Below, in pieces: positions 1 through 14,500 of a stretch of DNA of 64,000 bases. The position numbers were made by a program, and so were the translations under genes. Where the stretch lies: assembly GCF_050947335.1 (NCBI RefSeq), contig NW_027473318.1:930001-994000 (forward strand). Direction: 5' to 3'. Positions within the stretch are counted from its first letter, which is position 1, and every line of letters begins with the position of its first letter. This DNA is from Megachile rotundata (taxonomy: Eukaryota; Arthropoda; Insecta; Hymenoptera; Megachilidae). The notes beneath the pieces were generated by a model. It worked only from the letters and a program-made list of their open reading frames with translations, had not been told where the DNA came from and made no database searches.

Positions 1-1490
1 TCACAATCATACAATCACAATCATACAATCACAATCATACAATCGCAATCATACAATCGCAATCATACAATCACAATCATACAATCTCAATCATACAATC
101 ACAATCATACAACCACAATCAAACAATCACAATCATACAATCACAATCATACAATCACAATTATGCAATCACAATCATACAATCGCATTCATACAATCGC
201 AATCATACAATCACAATCATACAATCACAATCATACAATCACAATCATACAATCACAATCATAAAATCACAAAAATACAAACTTAATCATACAATCACAA
301 TCATACAATCACAATCATACAATCACAATCATACAATCACAGTCATACAATCACAATCATACAATCACAATCGTACTATCACAATCATACAATCACAATC
401 ATACAATCACAATGATACAATCACAATCATACAATCATAATCATACAATCACAATCATACAATCACAATCATACAATCACAATCATACAATCACAATCAT
501 ACAATCACAATCATACAATCGCAAGCATACAATCACAATCATAAAATCTCAATCATACAATCACAATCATACAATCATAATCATACAATTACAGTCATAC
601 ATCACAATCATACAATCACAATCATACAATCACAATCATACAATCGCAAGCATACAATCACAATCATACAATCTCAATCATACAATCACAATCATACAAT
701 CACAATCATACAATCATAATCATACAATTACAATCATACATCACAATCATACAATCACAATCATACAATCACAATCATACTTTCACAATCATACTATCAC
801 AATCATACAATCACAATCATACAATCACAATCATACAATCACAATCATACAATCACAATCATACAATCACAATCATACAATCGCAATCATACAATCGCAA
901 TCATACAATCACAATCATACAATCTCAATCATACAATCACAATCATACAACCACAATCAAACAATCACAATCATACAATCACAATCATACAATCACAATT
1001 ATGCAATCACAATCATACAATCGCATTCATACAATCGCAATCATACAATCACAATCATACAATCACAATCATACAATCACAATCATACAATCACAATCAT
1101 ACAATCACAATCATAAAATCACAAAAATACAAACTTAATCATACAATCACAATCATACAATCACAATCATACAATCACAATCATACAATCACAGTCATAC
1201 AATCACAATCATACAATCACAATCGTACTATCACAATCATACAATCACAATCATACAATCACAATGATACAATCACAATCATACAATCATAATCATACAA
1301 TCACAATCATACAATCACAATCATACAATCACAATCATACAATCACAATCATACAATCGCAAGCATACAATCACAATCATAAAATCTCAATCATACAATC
1401 ACAATCATACAATCATAATCATACAATCATAATCATACAATCACAATCATACAATCACAATCATACAATCATAATCATACAATTACAATC
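1..1490 (+). repeat. ~850-bp tandem duplication
   Basis: Landmarks at 263 and 412 recur at 1,115 and 1,264, an offset of 852 (61 x 14 minus 2, with two 13-bp units in the interval). An earlier part runs at offset 838 because one unit is missing from the second copy near its start. Shared details include the CAACCAC/CAATCAAAC pair (near 112 and 950), CAATTATGC (near 160 and 1,000) and the A-D cassette. Copy 1 also has an extra K-module end (599 and 731). Confidence 0.85.
263..427 (+). repeat. Landmark A-D cassette (first of seven)
   Basis: Landmark A is the two-unit variant AAAATCACAAAAAT then ACAAACTTAATCAT. Exactly 149 bp later comes landmark D, ACAATGAT, one of the few ATG triplets in the array. 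A/D pairs start at 263/412, 1,115/1,264, 5,154/5,303, 7,433/7,582, 7,867/8,016, 15,668/15,817 and 29,265/29,414, always 149 bp apart. The TTAATC in landmark A supplies a stop codon in one frame, and the following D supplies a start, which is why long open frames begin at these points. Confidence 0.92.
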
Positions 1491-3210
1491 ATACATCACA
1501 ATCATACAATCACAATCATACAATCACAATCATACTTTCACAATCATACTATCACAATCATACAATCACAATCATACAATCACAATCATACAATCGCAAT
1601 CATACAATTACAATATCCCAAATACAATCATACAATCACAATCATGCAATCACAGTCATAGAATCACAATCATACAATCACAATCATACAATCACAATCA
1701 TACAATCACAATCATACAATCACAATCATACAATCACAATCATACAATCACAATCATACAATCACAGGCATACAATCACAGTCATACAATCACAATCATA
1801 CTATCGCAATCATACAATCACAATCATAGAATCACAATCGTAACTTCACAATCATACAATCACAATCATACAATCACAATCATACAATCACAATCATACA
1901 ATCACAATCATACAATCACAATCATACAATCACAATCATACAATCACAATCATACAATCACAATCATACACTCACATTCATACAATCGCAAGCATACAAT
2001 CACAATCATACAATCTCAATCACACAATCACAATCATACAATCATAATCATACAATTACAATCATACATCACAATCATACAATCACAATCATACAATCGC
2101 AATCATACAATTACAATATCCCAAATACAATCTCCCAAATACAATCATACAATCACAATCATACAATCACAATCATACAATCACAATCATACAATCACAA
2201 TCATACAATCATAATCATACAATCATAATCATACAATTACAATCTCCCAAATACAATCTCCCAAATACAATCTCCCAGATACAATCATACAATCACAATC
2301 ATACAATCACAATCATACAATCATAATCATACAATTACAATCATACATCGCAATCATACAATCACAATCATACAATCGCAATCATGCAATCACAATCATA
2401 CAATCGCAATCATACAATTACAATCTCCCAAATACAATCTCCCAAATACAATCTCCCAAATACAATCATACAATCACAATCATACAATCACAATCATACA
2501 ATCACAATCATACAATCACAATCATACAATCACAATCATACAATCACAATCATACTATCACAATCATACAATCACAATCATACAATCACAATCATACAAT
2601 CACAATCATACAATCGCAATCATACAATCGCAATCATACATTCAAAATCATGCAATCACAATCATACAATTACAATATCCCAAATACAATCATACAATCA
2701 CAATCATACAATCACAATCATACAATCACAATCATACAATCACAATCATACAATCACAATCATACAATCACAATCATACTTTCACAATCATACAATCACA
2801 ATCATACAATCACAATCATACAATCACAGTCATACAATCACAATCATACAATCACAATCATACAATCACAATCATGCAATCACAATCATACAATCACATT
2901 CATACAATCGCAAGCATACAATCACAATCATACAATCTCAATCATACAATCACAATCATACAATCATAATCATACAATTACAATCATACATCACAATCAT
3001 GCAATCACAATCATACAATCGCAATCAAACAATTACAATATCCCAAATACAATCTCCCAAATACAATCATACAATCAAAATCATACAATCACAATCATAC
3101 AATCACAATCATACAATTACAATATCCCAAATACAATCTCCCAAATACAATCATACAATCAAAATCATACAATCACAATCATACAATCACAATCATACAA
3201 TCACAATCAT
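1115..3210 (+). repeat. Segment related to 7,867-9,630
   Basis: Starts with an A-D cassette and runs through a GTAACTTC-bearing unit (near 1,828), TCCC triplets with CCCAGAT (2,275), a CATCGC K-module end (2,345), CATGC landmarks (2,384; 2,650) and a doubled TCCC/CAATCAAAATC motif (3,020-3,170). The same order occurs from 7,867 to about 9,630. The offset falls from 6,752 to 6,417 because about 23 units are missing from the second copy. Confidence 0.82.
2107..2148 (+). repeat. TCCC triplet exemplar (three substituted units)
   Basis: The units ACAATTACAATATC, CCAAATACAATCTC and CCAAATACAATCAT follow each other. They look like insertions (AATATCCCAAAT, AATCTCCCAAAT) but fit the 14-bp register exactly, so they arose by substitution. 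The motif recurs throughout, usually one or two canonical units after a K-module. It exists as an ATATCCC form and a CTCCC form, with one to three TCCC units. Dated sub-variants include CTCCCAGAT (2,275; 8,720; 9,880; 17,065), TACTATCTCCC (14,345; 21,053; 23,33x; 41,97x) and CTCGCAAAT (22,765; 25,769; 33,412; 45,791; 61,636). Confidence 0.92.
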
Positions 3211-3660
3211 ACAATCACAATCATACTTTCACAATCATACTATCACAATCATACAATCACAATCATACAATCACAATCATACAATTACAATCATACATCA
3301 CAATCATACAATCACAATCATACAATCACAATCATACAATCACAATCATACAATCACAATCATACAATCATAATCATACAATCACAATCATACAATCACA
3401 ATCATACAATCACAATCATACAATCACAATCATACAATCGCAAGCATACAATCACAATCATACAATCTCAATCATACAATCACAATCATACAATCATAAT
3501 CATACAGTTACAGTCATACATCACAATCATACAATCACAATCATACAATCGCAATCATACAATCACAATCATACAATCGCAATCATACAATCACAATCAT
3601 ACAATCACAATCATACAATCACAATCATACAATCACAATCATACTTTCACAATCATACAA
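3211..3660 (+). repeat. Mixed satellite units between duplications
   Basis: Canonical units with CATACTTTC/CATACTATC variants at 3,220-3,245 and two K-module ends (3,292; 3,517). No TCCC triplet and no gene-like sequence were seen. Confidence 0.8.
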
Positions 3661-4745
3661 TCACAATCATACAATCACAATCATACAATCACAGTCATAC
3701 AATCACAGTCATACAATCACAATCATACTATCACAATCATACAATCACAATCATAGAATCACAATCGTAAATTCACAATCATACAATCACAATCATACAA
3801 TCACAATCATACAATCACAATCATACAATCACAATCATACAATCACAATCATACAATCACAATCAGACAATCACATTCATACAATCGCAAGCATACAATC
3901 ACAATCATACAATCTCAATCATACAATCACAATCATACAATCATAATCATACAATTACAATCATACATCACAATCATACAATCACAATCATACAATCACA
4001 ATCATACTTTCACAATCATACTATCACAATCATACAATCACAATCATACAATCACAATCATACAATCGCAATCATACAATTACAATATCCCAAATACAAT
4101 CATACAATCACAATCATACAATCACAATCATACAATCACAATCATACAATCACAATCATACAATCACAATCATACAATCACAATCATACAATCGCATTCA
4201 TACAATCACAATCATACAATCGCAATCATACAATTACAATCTCCCAAATACAATCTCCCAAATACAATCACCCAAATACAATCATACAATCACAATCATA
4301 CAATCATAATCATACAATCACAATCATACAATCACAATCATACAATCACAATCATACAATCACAATCATACTATCACAATCATACTATCACAATCATACA
4401 ATCACAATCATACAATCACAATCATACTTTCACAATCATACTATCACAATCATACAATCACAATCATACAATCACAATCATACAATCACAATCATACAAT
4501 CGCAATCATACAATCGCAATCATACAATTACAATATCCCAAATACAATCATACAATCACAATCATACAATCACAATCATACAATCACAATCATACAATCA
4601 CAATCATACAATCACAATCATACAATCACAATCATACAATCACAATCATACAATCACAATCATACTTTCACAATCATACAATCACAATCATACAATCACA
4701 ATCATACAATCACAGTCATACAATCACAGTCATACAATCACAATC
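3660..4745 (+). repeat. 2.0-kb-spaced direct repeat, copy 1
   Basis: Matches about 5,650-6,715 at offsets of 1,986, 2,000, 1,986 and 1,972. Shared order: AGAATCACAATCGTAAATTC (3,755), CACATTC plus K-module (3,871-3,978), CATACTTTC/CATACTATC (4,005), an ATATCCC triplet (4,081), CGCATTC (4,193), CTCCC triplets ending in CACCC (4,240-4,275), doubled CATACTATC (4,370-4,390) and a second ATATCCC (4,540). The 4,001-4,440 stretch agrees base for base with 6,001-6,440 where I compared it. Confidence 0.87.
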
Positions 4746-5650
4746 ATACTATCACAATCATACAATCACAATCATAGAATCACAATCGTAAATTCACAAT
4801 CATACAATCACAATCATACAATCACAATCATACAATCACAATCATACAATCACAATCATACAATCACAATCATACAATCACAATCATACAATCACAATCA
4901 TACAATCACAATCATACAATCGCAATCATACAATCGCAATCATACAATCACAATCATACAATCTCAATCATACAATCACAATCATACAACCACAATCAAA
5001 CAATCACAATCATACAATCACAATCATACAATCACAATTATGCAATCACAATCATACAATCGCATTCATACAATCGCAATCATACAATCACAATCATACA
5101 ATCACAATCATACAATCACAATCATACAATCACAATCATACAATCACAATCATAAAATCACAAAAATACAAACTTAATCATACAATCACAATCATACAAT
5201 CACAATCATACAATCACAATCATACAATCACAGTCATACAATCACAATCATACAATCACAATCGTACTATCACAATCATACAATCACAATCATACAATCA
5301 CAATGATACAATCACAATCATACAATCATAATCTCACAATCACAATCATACAATCACAATCATACAATCACAATCATACAATCACAATCATACAATCACA
5401 ATCATACAATCGCAAGCATACAATCACAATCATAAAATCTCAATCATACAATCACAATCATACAATCATAATCATACAATTACAGTCATACATCGCAATC
5501 ATACAATCACAATCATACAAACACAATCATACAATCGCAATCATACAATCACAATCATACAATCTCAATCATACAATCACAATCATACAATCGCAATCAT
5601 ACAATTACAATCTCCCAAATACAATCTCCCAAATACAATCATACAATCAT
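4746..5650 (+). repeat. Spacer with A-D cassette, related to about 15.3-16.0 kb
   Basis: Contains a CGTAAATTC unit (4,776), a long canonical run, CAACCAC/CAATCAAAC (near 4,990), CAATTATGC (near 5,037) and the A-D cassette (5,154/5,303). The cassette lies 10,514 bp before its equivalent at 15,668/15,817. No gene-like sequence was seen. Confidence 0.82.
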
Positions 5651-6715
5651 AATCATACAATCACAATCATACAATCACAGTCATACAATCACAGTCATAC
5701 AATCACAATCATACTATCACAATCATACAATCACAATCATAGAATCACAATCGTAAATTCACAATCATACAATCACAATCATACAATCACAATCATACAA
5801 TCACAATCATACAATCACAATCATACAATCACAATCATACAATCACAATCATACAATCACAATCATACAATCACATTCATACAATCGCAAGCATACAATC
5901 ACAATCATACAATCTCAATCATACAATCACAATCATACAATCATAATCATACAATTACAATCATACATCACAATCATACAATCACAATCATACAATCACA
6001 ATCATACTTTCACAATCATACTATCACAATCATACAATCACAATCATACAATCACAATCATACAATCGCAATCATACAATTACAATATCCCAAATACAAT
6101 CATACAATCACAATCATACAATCACAATCATACAATCACAATCATACAATCACAATCATACAATCACAATCATACAATCACAATCATACAATCGCATTCA
6201 TACAATCACAATCATACAATCGCAATCATACAATTACAATCTCCCAAATACAATCTCCCAAATACAATCACCCAAATACAATCATACAATCACAATCATA
6301 CAATCATAATCATACAATCACAATCATACAATCACAATCATACAATCACAATCATACAATCACAATCATACTATCACAATCATACTATCACAATCATACA
6401 ATCACAATCATACAATCACAATCATACTTTCACAATCATACTATCACAATCATACAATCACAATCTTACAATCACAATCATACAATCGCAATCATACAAT
6501 CGCAATCATACAATTACAATATCCCAAATACAATCATACAATCACAATCATACAATCACAATCATACAATCACAATCATACAATCACAATCATACAATCA
6601 CAATCATACAATCACAATCATACAATCACAATCATACTTTCACAATCATACAATCACAATCATACAATCACAATCATACAATCACAGTCATACAATCACA
6701 GTCATACAATCACAA
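5651..6715 (+). repeat. 2.0-kb-spaced direct repeat, copy 2
   Basis: Partner of 3,660-4,745. Private changes are AATCTTAC near 6,465 and one canonical unit fewer near 6,475. The longest open frame of the window (717 codons, 5,303-7,456) runs through this copy because no TAATC happens to fall in that frame. Confidence 0.86.
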
Positions 6716-6879
6716 TCATACAATCACAATCATACAATCACAATCATACAATCACAATCATACAATCACAATCATGCAATCACAATCATACAATCACATT
6801 CATACAATCGCAAGCATACAATCACAATCATACAATCTCAATCATACAATCACAATCATACAATCATAATCATACAATT

Positions 6880-7440
6880 ACAATCATACATCACAATCAT
6901 ACAATCACAATCATACAATCACAATCATACTATCGCAATCATACAATCACAATCATACAATCACAATCATACGATCACAATCATACAATCACAATCATTC
7001 AATCACAATCATACATTCAAAATCATGCAATCACAATCATACAATCACAATCATGCAATCACAATCATACAATCATATTCATACAATCACAATCATACAA
7101 TCACAATCGTACATTCACAATCGCACAATCACAATCCCACAACCACAATCAGACAATCGCACTCATACAATCACAATCATACAATCACAATCATACAATC
7201 ACAATCATACAATCACAATCATACATTCACAATCATACAATCACAATCATACAATCACAATCATACAATCACAATCATACAATCACAATCATACAATCAC
7301 AATCATACAATCGCAATCATACAATCACAATCATACAAACACAATCATACAATCGCAATCATACAATCACAATCAGACAATCACAATCATACAATCACAA
7401 TCATACAATCACAATCATACAATCACAATCATAAAATCAC
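6880..7440 (+). repeat. Landmark F block (first of four copies)
   Basis: Order: K-module end (6,889), CATACTATCGC, CATACGATCAC (GATC), CAATCATTC, CATTCAAAATC, two CATGC sites (7,026; 7,053), CATATTC, CGTACATTC, CGCACAATC, CCCACAACC and CAGACAATCGCAC. The same order occurs near 14,662-15,160 (offset 7,773), 28,269-28,770 (offset 21,384) and 58,143-58,600 (offset 51,258). Confidence 0.86.
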
Positions 7441-8200
7441 AAAAATACAAACTTAATCATACAATCACAATCATACAATCACAATCATACAATCACAATC
7501 ATACAATCACAGTCATACAATCACAATCATACAATCACAATCGTACTATCACAATCATACAATCACAATCATACAATCACAATGATACAATCACAATCAT
7601 ACAATCATAATCATACAATCACAATCATACAATCACAATCATACAATCACAATCATACAATCACAATCATACAATCACAATCATACAATCGCAAGCATAC
7701 AATCACAATCATAAAATCTCAATCATACAATCACAATCATACAATCACAAACATACAATCACAATCATACAATCACAATCACACAATCACAATCATACAA
7801 TCGCAATCATACAATCACAATCATACAATCACAATCATACAATCACAATCATACAATCACAATCATAAAATCACAAAAATACAAACTTAATCATACAATC
7901 ACAATCATACAATCACAATCATACAATCACAATCATACAATCACAGTCATACAATCACAATCATACAATCACAATCGTACTATCACAATCATACAATCAC
8001 AATCATACAATCACAATGATACAATCACAATCATACAATCATAATCATACAATCACAATCATACAATCACAATCATACAATCACAATCATACAATCACAA
8101 TCATACAATCACAATCATACAATCACAATCATACAATCGCAAGCATACAATCACAATCATAAAATCTCAATCATACAATCACAATCATACAATCACAATC
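7350..8200 (+). repeat. 434-bp tandem duplication
   Basis: Landmarks A and D at 7,433 and 7,582 recur at 7,867 and 8,016, an offset of exactly 434 = 31 x 14, with no 13-bp unit in the interval. CGCAAGC (near 7,691 and 8,140) and AAAATCTC follow at similar distances. Copy 1 contains CAAACATAC and CAATCACAC (7,745-7,785), which copy 2 lacks. Confidence 0.86.
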
Positions 8201-8730
8201 ATACAATCACAATCATACAATCACAATCATACAATCACAATCATACAATCACAGGCATACAATCACAGTCATACAATCACAATCATACTATCGCAATCAT
8301 ACAATCACAATCATAGAATCACAATCGTAACTTCACAATCATACAATCACAATCATACAATCACAATCATACAATCACAATCATACAATCACAATCATAC
8401 AATCACAATCATACACTGACATTCATACAATCGCAAGCATACAATCACAATCATACAATCTCAATCACACAATCACAATCATACAATCATAATCATACAA
8501 TTACAATCATACATCACAATCATACAATCACAATCATACAATCGCAATCATACAATTACAATATCCCAAATACAATCTCCCAAATACAATCATACAATCA
8601 CAATCATACAATCACAATCATACAATCACAATCATACAATCACAATCATACAATCATAATCATACAATCATAATCATACAATTACAATCTCCCAAATACA
8701 ATCTCCCAAATACAATCTCCCAGATACAAT
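8201..8730 (+). repeat. Satellite segment with GTAACTTC and CCCAGAT variants
   Basis: Holds CACAGGCAT (8,254), GTAACTTC (near 8,325), CACTGACATTC (8,403), one K-module end (8,509) and TCCC triplets ending in CCCAGAT (8,720). It parallels 1,760-2,290. No gene-like sequence was seen. Confidence 0.82.
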
Positions 8731-10170
8731 CATACAATCACAATCATACAATCATAATCATACAATTACAATCATACATCGCAATCATACAATCACAATC
8801 ATACAATCGCAATCATGCAATCACAATCATACAATCGCAATCATACAATTACAATCTCCCAAATACAATCTCCCAAATACAATCTCCCAAATACAATCAT
8901 ACAATCACAATCATACAATCACAATCATACAATCACAATCATACAATCACAATCATACAATCACAATCATACTATCACAATCATACAATCACAATCATAC
9001 AATCACAATCATACAATCACAATCATACAATCGCAATCATACAATCGCAATCATACATTCAAAATCATGCAATCACAATCATACAATTACAATATCCCAA
9101 ATACAATCATACAATCACAATCATACAATCACAATCATACAATCACAATCATACAATCACAATCATACAATCACAATCATACAATCACAATCATACTTTC
9201 ACAATCATACAATCACAATCATACAATCACAATCATACAATCACAGTCATACAATCACAATCATACAATCACAATCATACAATCACAATCATGCAATCAC
9301 AATCATACAATCACATTCATACAATCGCAAGCATACAATCACAATCATACAATCTCAATCATACAATCACAATCATACAATCATAATCATACAATTACAA
9401 TCATACATCACAATCATACAATCACAATCATACAATCGCAATCAAACAATTACAATATCCCAAATACAATCTCCCAAATACAATCATACAATCAAAATCA
9501 TACAATCACAATCATACAATCACAATCATACAATTACAATATCCCAAATACAATCTCCCAAATACAATCATACAATCAAAATCATACAATCACAATCATA
9601 CAATCACAATCATACAATCACAATCATACAATCACAATCATACAATCGCATTCATACAATCGCAATCATACAATCACAATCATACAATCGCAATCATACA
9701 ATTACAATCTCCCAAATACAATCTCCCAAATACAATCACCCAAATACAATCATACAATCACAATCATACAATCATAATCATACAATCACAATCATACAAT
9801 CACAAGCATACAATCACAATCATACAATCGCAATCATACAATTACAATCTCCCAAATACAATCTCCCAAATACAATCTCCCAGATACAATCATACATTCA
9901 AAATCATGCAATCACAATCATACAATCACAATCATGCAATCACAATCATACAATCAGAATCATACAATCACAATCATTCAATAACAATCGTACAATCACA
10001 ATCGTATAATCACAATCGCACAACCACAATCAGACAATCACACTCATACAATCACAATCATACAATCACAATCATACAATCACAATCATACCATCACAAT
10101 CATACTTTCACAATCATACAATCACAATCATACAATCACAATCATACAATCACAGTCATACAATCACAAT
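8731..10170 (+). repeat. 1.44-kb tandem duplication, copy 1
   Basis: Aligned with 10,171-11,624 at offset 1,440 (103 x 14 minus 2; 13-bp units at 8,776 and 9,405), rising to 1,454 after one extra canonical unit in copy 2 near 10,630. It runs from a CATCGC K-module end through a CATTCAAAATCATGC block to landmark B. The junction near 10,165-10,171 joins landmark B's tail directly to the start of copy 2. Confidence 0.9.
9892..10160 (+). repeat. Landmark B, variant-dense block (first of about 15)
   Basis: This block begins with ACATTCAAAATCAT then GCAATC. It carries two CATGC sites, a CAGAATC unit, ATTCAATAAC, two CGTA units, CGCACAACCAC, CAGAC and CACACTCAT, then CATACCATC and CATACTTTC. It is the densest cluster of non-consensus units in the array. 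Copies, by the first ATG or GTG position, are at 9,906, 11,360, 18,124, 23,966, 26,970, 34,726, 36,193, 40,763, 42,606, 47,120, 48,741, 53,381, 55,224, 57,053 and about 62,936. Each is open for about 115 codons in one frame until the next TAATC, which is coincidental. Confidence 0.88.
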
Positions 10171-11624
10171 CATACAATCACAATCATACAATCATAATCA
10201 TACAATTACAATCATACATCGCAATCATACAATCACAATCATACAATCGCAATCATGCAATCACAATCATACAATCGCAATCATACAATTACAATCTCCC
10301 AAATACAATCTCCCAAATACAATCTCCCAAATACAATCATACAATCACAATCATACAATCACAATCATACAATCACAATCATACAATCACAATCATACAA
10401 TCACAATCATACTATCACAATCATACAATCACAATCATACAATCACAATCATACAATCACAATCATACAATCGCAATCATACAATCGCAATCATACATTC
10501 AAAATCATGCAATCACAATCATACAATTACAATATCCCAAATACAATCATACAATCACAATCATACAATCACAATCATACAATCACAATCATACAATCAC
10601 AATCATACAATCACAATCATACAATCACAATCATACAATCACAATCATACTTTCACAATCATACAATCACAATCATACAATCACAATCATACAATCACAG
10701 TCATACAATCACAATCATACAATCACAATCATACAATCACAATCATGCAATCACAATCATACAATCACATTCATACAATCGCAAGCATACAATCACAATC
10801 ATACAATCTCAATCATACAATCACAATCATACAATCATAATCATACAATTACAATCATACATCACAATCATACAATCACAATCATACAATCGCAATCAAA
10901 CAATTACAATATCCCAAATACAATCTCCCAAATACAATCATACAATCAAAATCATACAATCACAATCATACAATCACAATCATACAATTACAATATCCCA
11001 AATACAATCTCCCAAATACAATCATACAATCAAAATCATACAATCACAATCATACAATCACAATCATACAATCACAATCATACAATCACAATCATACAAT
11101 CGCATTCATACAATCGCAATCATACAATCACAATCATACAATCGCAATCATACAATTACAATCTCCCAAATACAATCTCCCAAATACAATCACCCAAATA
11201 CAATCATACAATCACAATCATACAATCATAATCATACAATCACAATCATACAATCACAAGCATACAATCACAATCATACAATCGCAATCATACAATTACA
11301 ATCTCCCAAATACAATCTCCCAAATACAATCTCCCAGATACAATCATACATTCAAAATCATGCAATCACAATCATACAATCACAATCATGCAATCACAAT
11401 CATACAATCAGAATCATACAATCACAATCATTCAATAACAATCGTACAATCACAATCGTATAATCACAATCGCACAACCACAATCAGACAATCACACTCA
11501 TACAATCACAATCATACAATCACAATCATACAATCACAATCATACCATCACAATCATACTTTCACAATCATACAATCACAATCATACAATCACAATCATA
11601 CAATCACAGTCATACAATCACAAT
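10171..11624 (+). repeat. 1.44-kb tandem duplication, copy 2
   Basis: Repeats copy 1 including landmark B (11,360 against 9,906). After 11,624 it continues with CATACTATC, as landmark B does at 18,400 and 24,245, so this end keeps the older context and the 10,170 junction is the new one. Confidence 0.9.
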
Positions 11625-14500
11625 CATACAATCACAATCATACTATCACAATCATACAATCACAATCATACAATCACAATCATACAATCACAATCATACA
11701 ATCATAATCATACAATCACAATCATACAATCACAATCATACAATCACAATCATACAATCACAATCATACAATCACAATCATACAATCGCAAGCATACAAT
11801 CACAATTATACAATCTCAATCATACAATCACAATCATACAATCATAATCATACAATTACAGTTATACATCACAATCATACAATCACAATCATACAATCGC
11901 AATCATACAATCACAATCATACAATCGCAATCATACAATTACAATCTCCCAAATACAATCTCCCAAATACAATCAAACAATCACAATCATACAATCACAA
12001 TCATACAATCACAATCATACAATCACAATCATACAATCACAATCATACTATCACAATCGTACAATCACAATCGTACAATCACAATCGCACAACCACAATC
12101 AGACAATCACAATCATACAATCACAATCATACAATCACAATCATACAATCACAATCATACAATCACAATCATACAATCACAATCATACTTTCACAATCAT
12201 ACTATCACAATCATACAATCACAATCATACAATCACAATCATACTTTCACAATCATACTATCACAATCATACAATCACAATCATACAATCACAATCATAC
12301 AATCCCAATCATAAACTCACAAAAATACAAACTTAATCATACAATCACAATCATACAATCGCAATCATACAATCACAATCATACAATCAGAATCATACAA
12401 TCACAATCATACGATCGCAATCATACAATCACAATCATACCATCACAATCATACCATCACAATCATACAATCACAATCATACAATCATAATCATACAATT
12501 ACAATCATACATCACAATCATACAATCACAATCATACAATCGCAATCATACAATTACAATATCCCAAATACAATCTCCCAAATACAATCATACAATCACA
12601 ATCATACATACACAATCATACAATCACAATCATACAATCGCAATCATACAATCGCAATCATACAATCGCAATCATACAATTACAATATCCCAAATACAAT
12701 CTCCCAAATACAATCATACAATCACAATCCTACAATCACAATCATACAATCACAATCATGCAATCGCAGTCATACAATTACAATATCCCAAATACAATCT
12801 CCCAAATACAATCATACAATCACAATCACACAATCACAATCATACAATCATAATCATACAATTACAATCATACATCACAATCATACAGTCACAATCATAC
12901 TATCACAATCATACAATCACAATCATACAGTCACAATCATACAATCACAATCATACAATCACAATCATACAATCCTAATCATACAATCACAATCATACAA
13001 TCACAATCATACAATCACAATCATACTTTCACAATCATACAATCACAATCATACAATCACAATCATACAATCACAGTCATACAATCACAGTCATACAATC
13101 ACAATCGTACTACCAAAATCATACAATCACAATCATACAATCACAATCGTGCATTCACAATCATACAATCACAACCATACAATCACAATCATACAATCAC
13201 AATCATACAATCACAATCATACAATCACAATCATACAATCACAATCATACAATCACAATCATACAATCACAATCATACAATCACAATCATACAATCACAA
13301 TCATACAATCGCATTCATACAATCGCAATCATACAATCACAATCATACAATCGCAATCATACAATTACAATCTCCCAAATACAATCTCCCAAATACAATC
13401 ACCCAAATACAATCATACAATCACAATCATACAATCATAATTATACAATCACAATCATACAATCACAATCATACAATCACAATCATACAATCACAATCAT
13501 ACAATCACAATCATACAATCACAATCAAAGAATCACAATCATACAATCACAATCATACAATCATAATCATACAATTACAATCATACATCACAATCATACA
13601 GTCACAATCATACTATCACAATCATACAATCACAATCATACAGTCACAATCATACAATCACAATCATACAATCACAATCATACAATCACAATCATACAAT
13701 CACAATCATACATTCAAAATCATGCAATCACAATCATACAATCACAATCATGCAATCACAATCATACAATCACAGTCATACAATAACAATCATATAATCA
13801 CAATCATACTATCACAATCATACAATCACAATCATACAATCACAATCCTATAATCACAATCATACAATCACAATCATACAATCACAATCATACAATCACA
13901 ATCAAAGAATCACAATCATACAATCACAATCATACAATCACAATCATACAATCACAATCATACAATCACAATCATACAATCACAATCATACTATCACAAT
14001 CGTACAATCACAATCGTACAATCACAATCGCACAACCACAATCAGACAATCACAATCATACAATCCCAATCATACAATCACAATCATACAATCACAATCA
14101 TACAATCACAATCATACTTTCACAATCATACTATCACAATCATACAATCACAGTCATACAATAACAATCATATAATCACAATCATACTATCACAATCATA
14201 CAATCACAATCATACAATCACAATCCTATAATCACAATCATACAATCACAATCATACAATCACAATCATACAATCACAATCAAAGAATCACAATCATACA
14301 ATCACAATCATACAATCGCAAGCATACAATTACAATATCCCAAATACTATCTCCCAAATACAATCATACAATCACAATCATACAATCACAATCATACAAT
14401 CGCAAGCATACAATCACAATCATACAATCTCAATCATACAATCACAATCATACTATCATAATCATACAATTACAATCATACATCACAATCATACAACCAC
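11625..14500 (+). repeat. Rest of the 10.26-14.5 kb segment, copied at 17.17-21.2 kb
   Basis: Contains TTATACAATCTC (11,810), CAGTTATAC, A-prime (12,313) and CGATCG (12,412), CATACATACAC (12,605), CCTAC (12,729), CGTGCATTC (13,147), CAATCAAAG (13,525; 13,900; 14,280), CAATAACAATCATATAATC (near 13,780; 14,160) and CCTATAATC (13,852; 14,225). The same order occurs at 18,540-21,055 with offsets of 6,779, 6,750 and 6,708. Similarity stops near 14,510, just after CAACCAC. Confidence 0.86.
12313..12417 (+). repeat. Landmark A-prime with CGATCG site (first of six)
   Basis: A variant of landmark A, AAACTCACAAAAAT then ACAAACTTAATCAT, preceded by a unit with CCC (ACAATCCCAATCAT). A CGATCG palindrome (PvuI site) lies 99 bp downstream in every copy. 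Copies start at 12,313, 19,091, 31,262, 38,571, 51,077 and 58,999, with CGATCG at 12,412, 19,190, 31,361, 38,670, 51,176 and 59,098. The last copy is diverged (GAAATCAC and ACAAATTTAAT). CGATCG was seen nowhere else, so these six sites are natural physical markers. Confidence 0.9.

Noticed and set aside
2107..2148. TCCC triplets as insertions or a foreign element
   Set aside because: They look like 6-bp and 8-bp irregularities but fit three full 14-bp units in register, so they are substituted satellite units.
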